Source of the DNA: an archaeon
GTDB taxonomy: Archaea; Thermoproteota; Nitrososphaeria; Nitrososphaerales; Gagatemarchaeaceae
Direction of reading: 5' to 3'
DNA length: 64,000 bases
NCBI GenBank assembly: GCA_016432545.1
Contig: CP066694.1
Location: 186,001 to 250,000, forward strand
A program made the position numbers and the translations under genes. The notes under the pieces were generated by a model that was given only the letters and a program-made list of their open reading frames with translations, did no database searches and had not been told where the DNA came from. This document shows, piece after piece, positions 63,736 to 64,000 of this stretch (within the stretch, counting starts at the first letter, position 1; each line of letters starts with the position of its first letter).

Positions 63736-64000
63736 TCAGGCTGCAGGTTTCTTGGCTCTGGACCTCTCCTCAAGCGACCTCACCCTCGAGTCGACGTAGT
63801 CCGACTGTCCTGAGAGGAACTTCCTGTATGCTCTCAAGAGCCCAAGTTGTTCTCTCTCGGTCGTTGTGTCGATGGTCTTCATGGCGGAGCTGAAGCCCTT
63901 GGCTGCCGAGTCCAGCGAGGAGTCCATGGACTTCTGCAGTGATGGTGCGGCTCTGTCTACCTCTTTCCTGACTGTCTCTTGGGCATTCTCCACCGCCTCC
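63736..64000 (-). CDS. Coiled-coil protein, 5' end beyond window
   Basis: The last 88 codons or so of a gene are present; the frame stays open to the window end, so the start lies outside. The visible part is helical and charged, with heptad-like spacing (about the first 60 residues) and a basic C-terminal tail (SRAKKPAA). It contains no hydrophobic segment and no motif that names a family. Confidence 0.55.
   Translation of the reverse strand, partial: EAVENAQETVRKEVDRAAPSLQKSMDSSLDSAAKGFSSAMKTIDTTTEREQLGLLRAYRKFLSGQSDYVDSRVRSLEERSRAKKPAA

Overview
The window is archaeal chromosome of high GC content (roughly 60% or more by eye, except for one AT-rich patch). Archaeal markers present are a two-repeat TATA-binding protein, TFB, a TFE-beta/RPC34-like factor with four cysteines, ABCE1/RLI, class I lysyl-tRNA synthetase, GatDE, SRP19, ribosomal proteins eS8 and eS30, Gar1, fibrillarin, Nop5, Trm1, CDC48, ATP-dependent DNA ligase and pantoate kinase. 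eS30 together with SMC-ScpA-ScpB, a Rieske/cytochrome b pair and several cupredoxins points to the TACK group, most likely a non-ammonia-oxidising relative of the Thaumarchaeota/Nitrososphaeria. That placement is inference from gene content. Many genes start with TTG or GTG about 25-35 bases after a TATA-like box, so leaderless transcripts look common.

Layout. 1-5.2 kb: inositol-phosphatase-type enzyme (cut by the window edge), small kinase, prepilin peptidase, DNA ligase with RimI, M50-like membrane protein. 5.2-9.5 kb: LarA-like protein, OPRTase (pyrE), TBP, signal peptidase and small membrane proteins. 9.5-18 kb: a complete oligopeptide ABC transporter, a large surface-anchored binding protein whose lobes appear to be in permuted order, and a small winged-helix regulator. 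18-22 kb: nuclease-like protein, dehydrogenase, a candidate C/D box guide RNA, PPC and DUF99 proteins, FAD-linked oxidase. 22-25 kb: cupredoxin divergent from a Rieske-cytochrome b operon. 25-29 kb: Trm5-like methyltransferase, ABCE1, SurE. 29-34.5 kb: a proteostasis locus (regulator, Hsp20, CDC48) with tandem operators, then LysRS and tRNA-Arg. 34.5-35.4 kb: an AT-rich patch with an orphan gene. 35.4-41 kb: ACT-V4R regulator, LigD-type phosphoesterase, cupin, DUF1404-cupredoxin fusion, ECF-type S component, pantoate kinase, M24 peptidase. 41-46 kb: smc-scpA-scpB. 46-56.5 kb: a translation, transcription and RNA-modification region (eS8, SRP19, Gar1, TFB, TFE-beta, RlmE, Trm1, THEP1, RNase HII, FlpA, Nop5, eS30, Elp3) interrupted by a DUF1326/DUF2182 pair. 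56.5-64 kb: ABC-2 exporter, GatDE, a surface protein and a coiled-coil protein cut by the window end.

The genes suggest a heterotroph that takes up peptides, respires through a Rieske-cytochrome b complex probably linked to copper proteins, and modifies its RNA heavily. No CRISPR array, rRNA, transposase or recognisable provirus was seen. The longest gene-free stretches are about 170 bases or less. Points most worth following up are the permuted binding protein, the tandem TTAAC-N5-GTTAA operators in front of hsp20-cdc48, the coiled-coil insertion in CDC48, the guide RNA candidate, and two conserved genes that lack ATG, GTG or TTG starts (eS30 with ACG, pantoate kinase with CTG).
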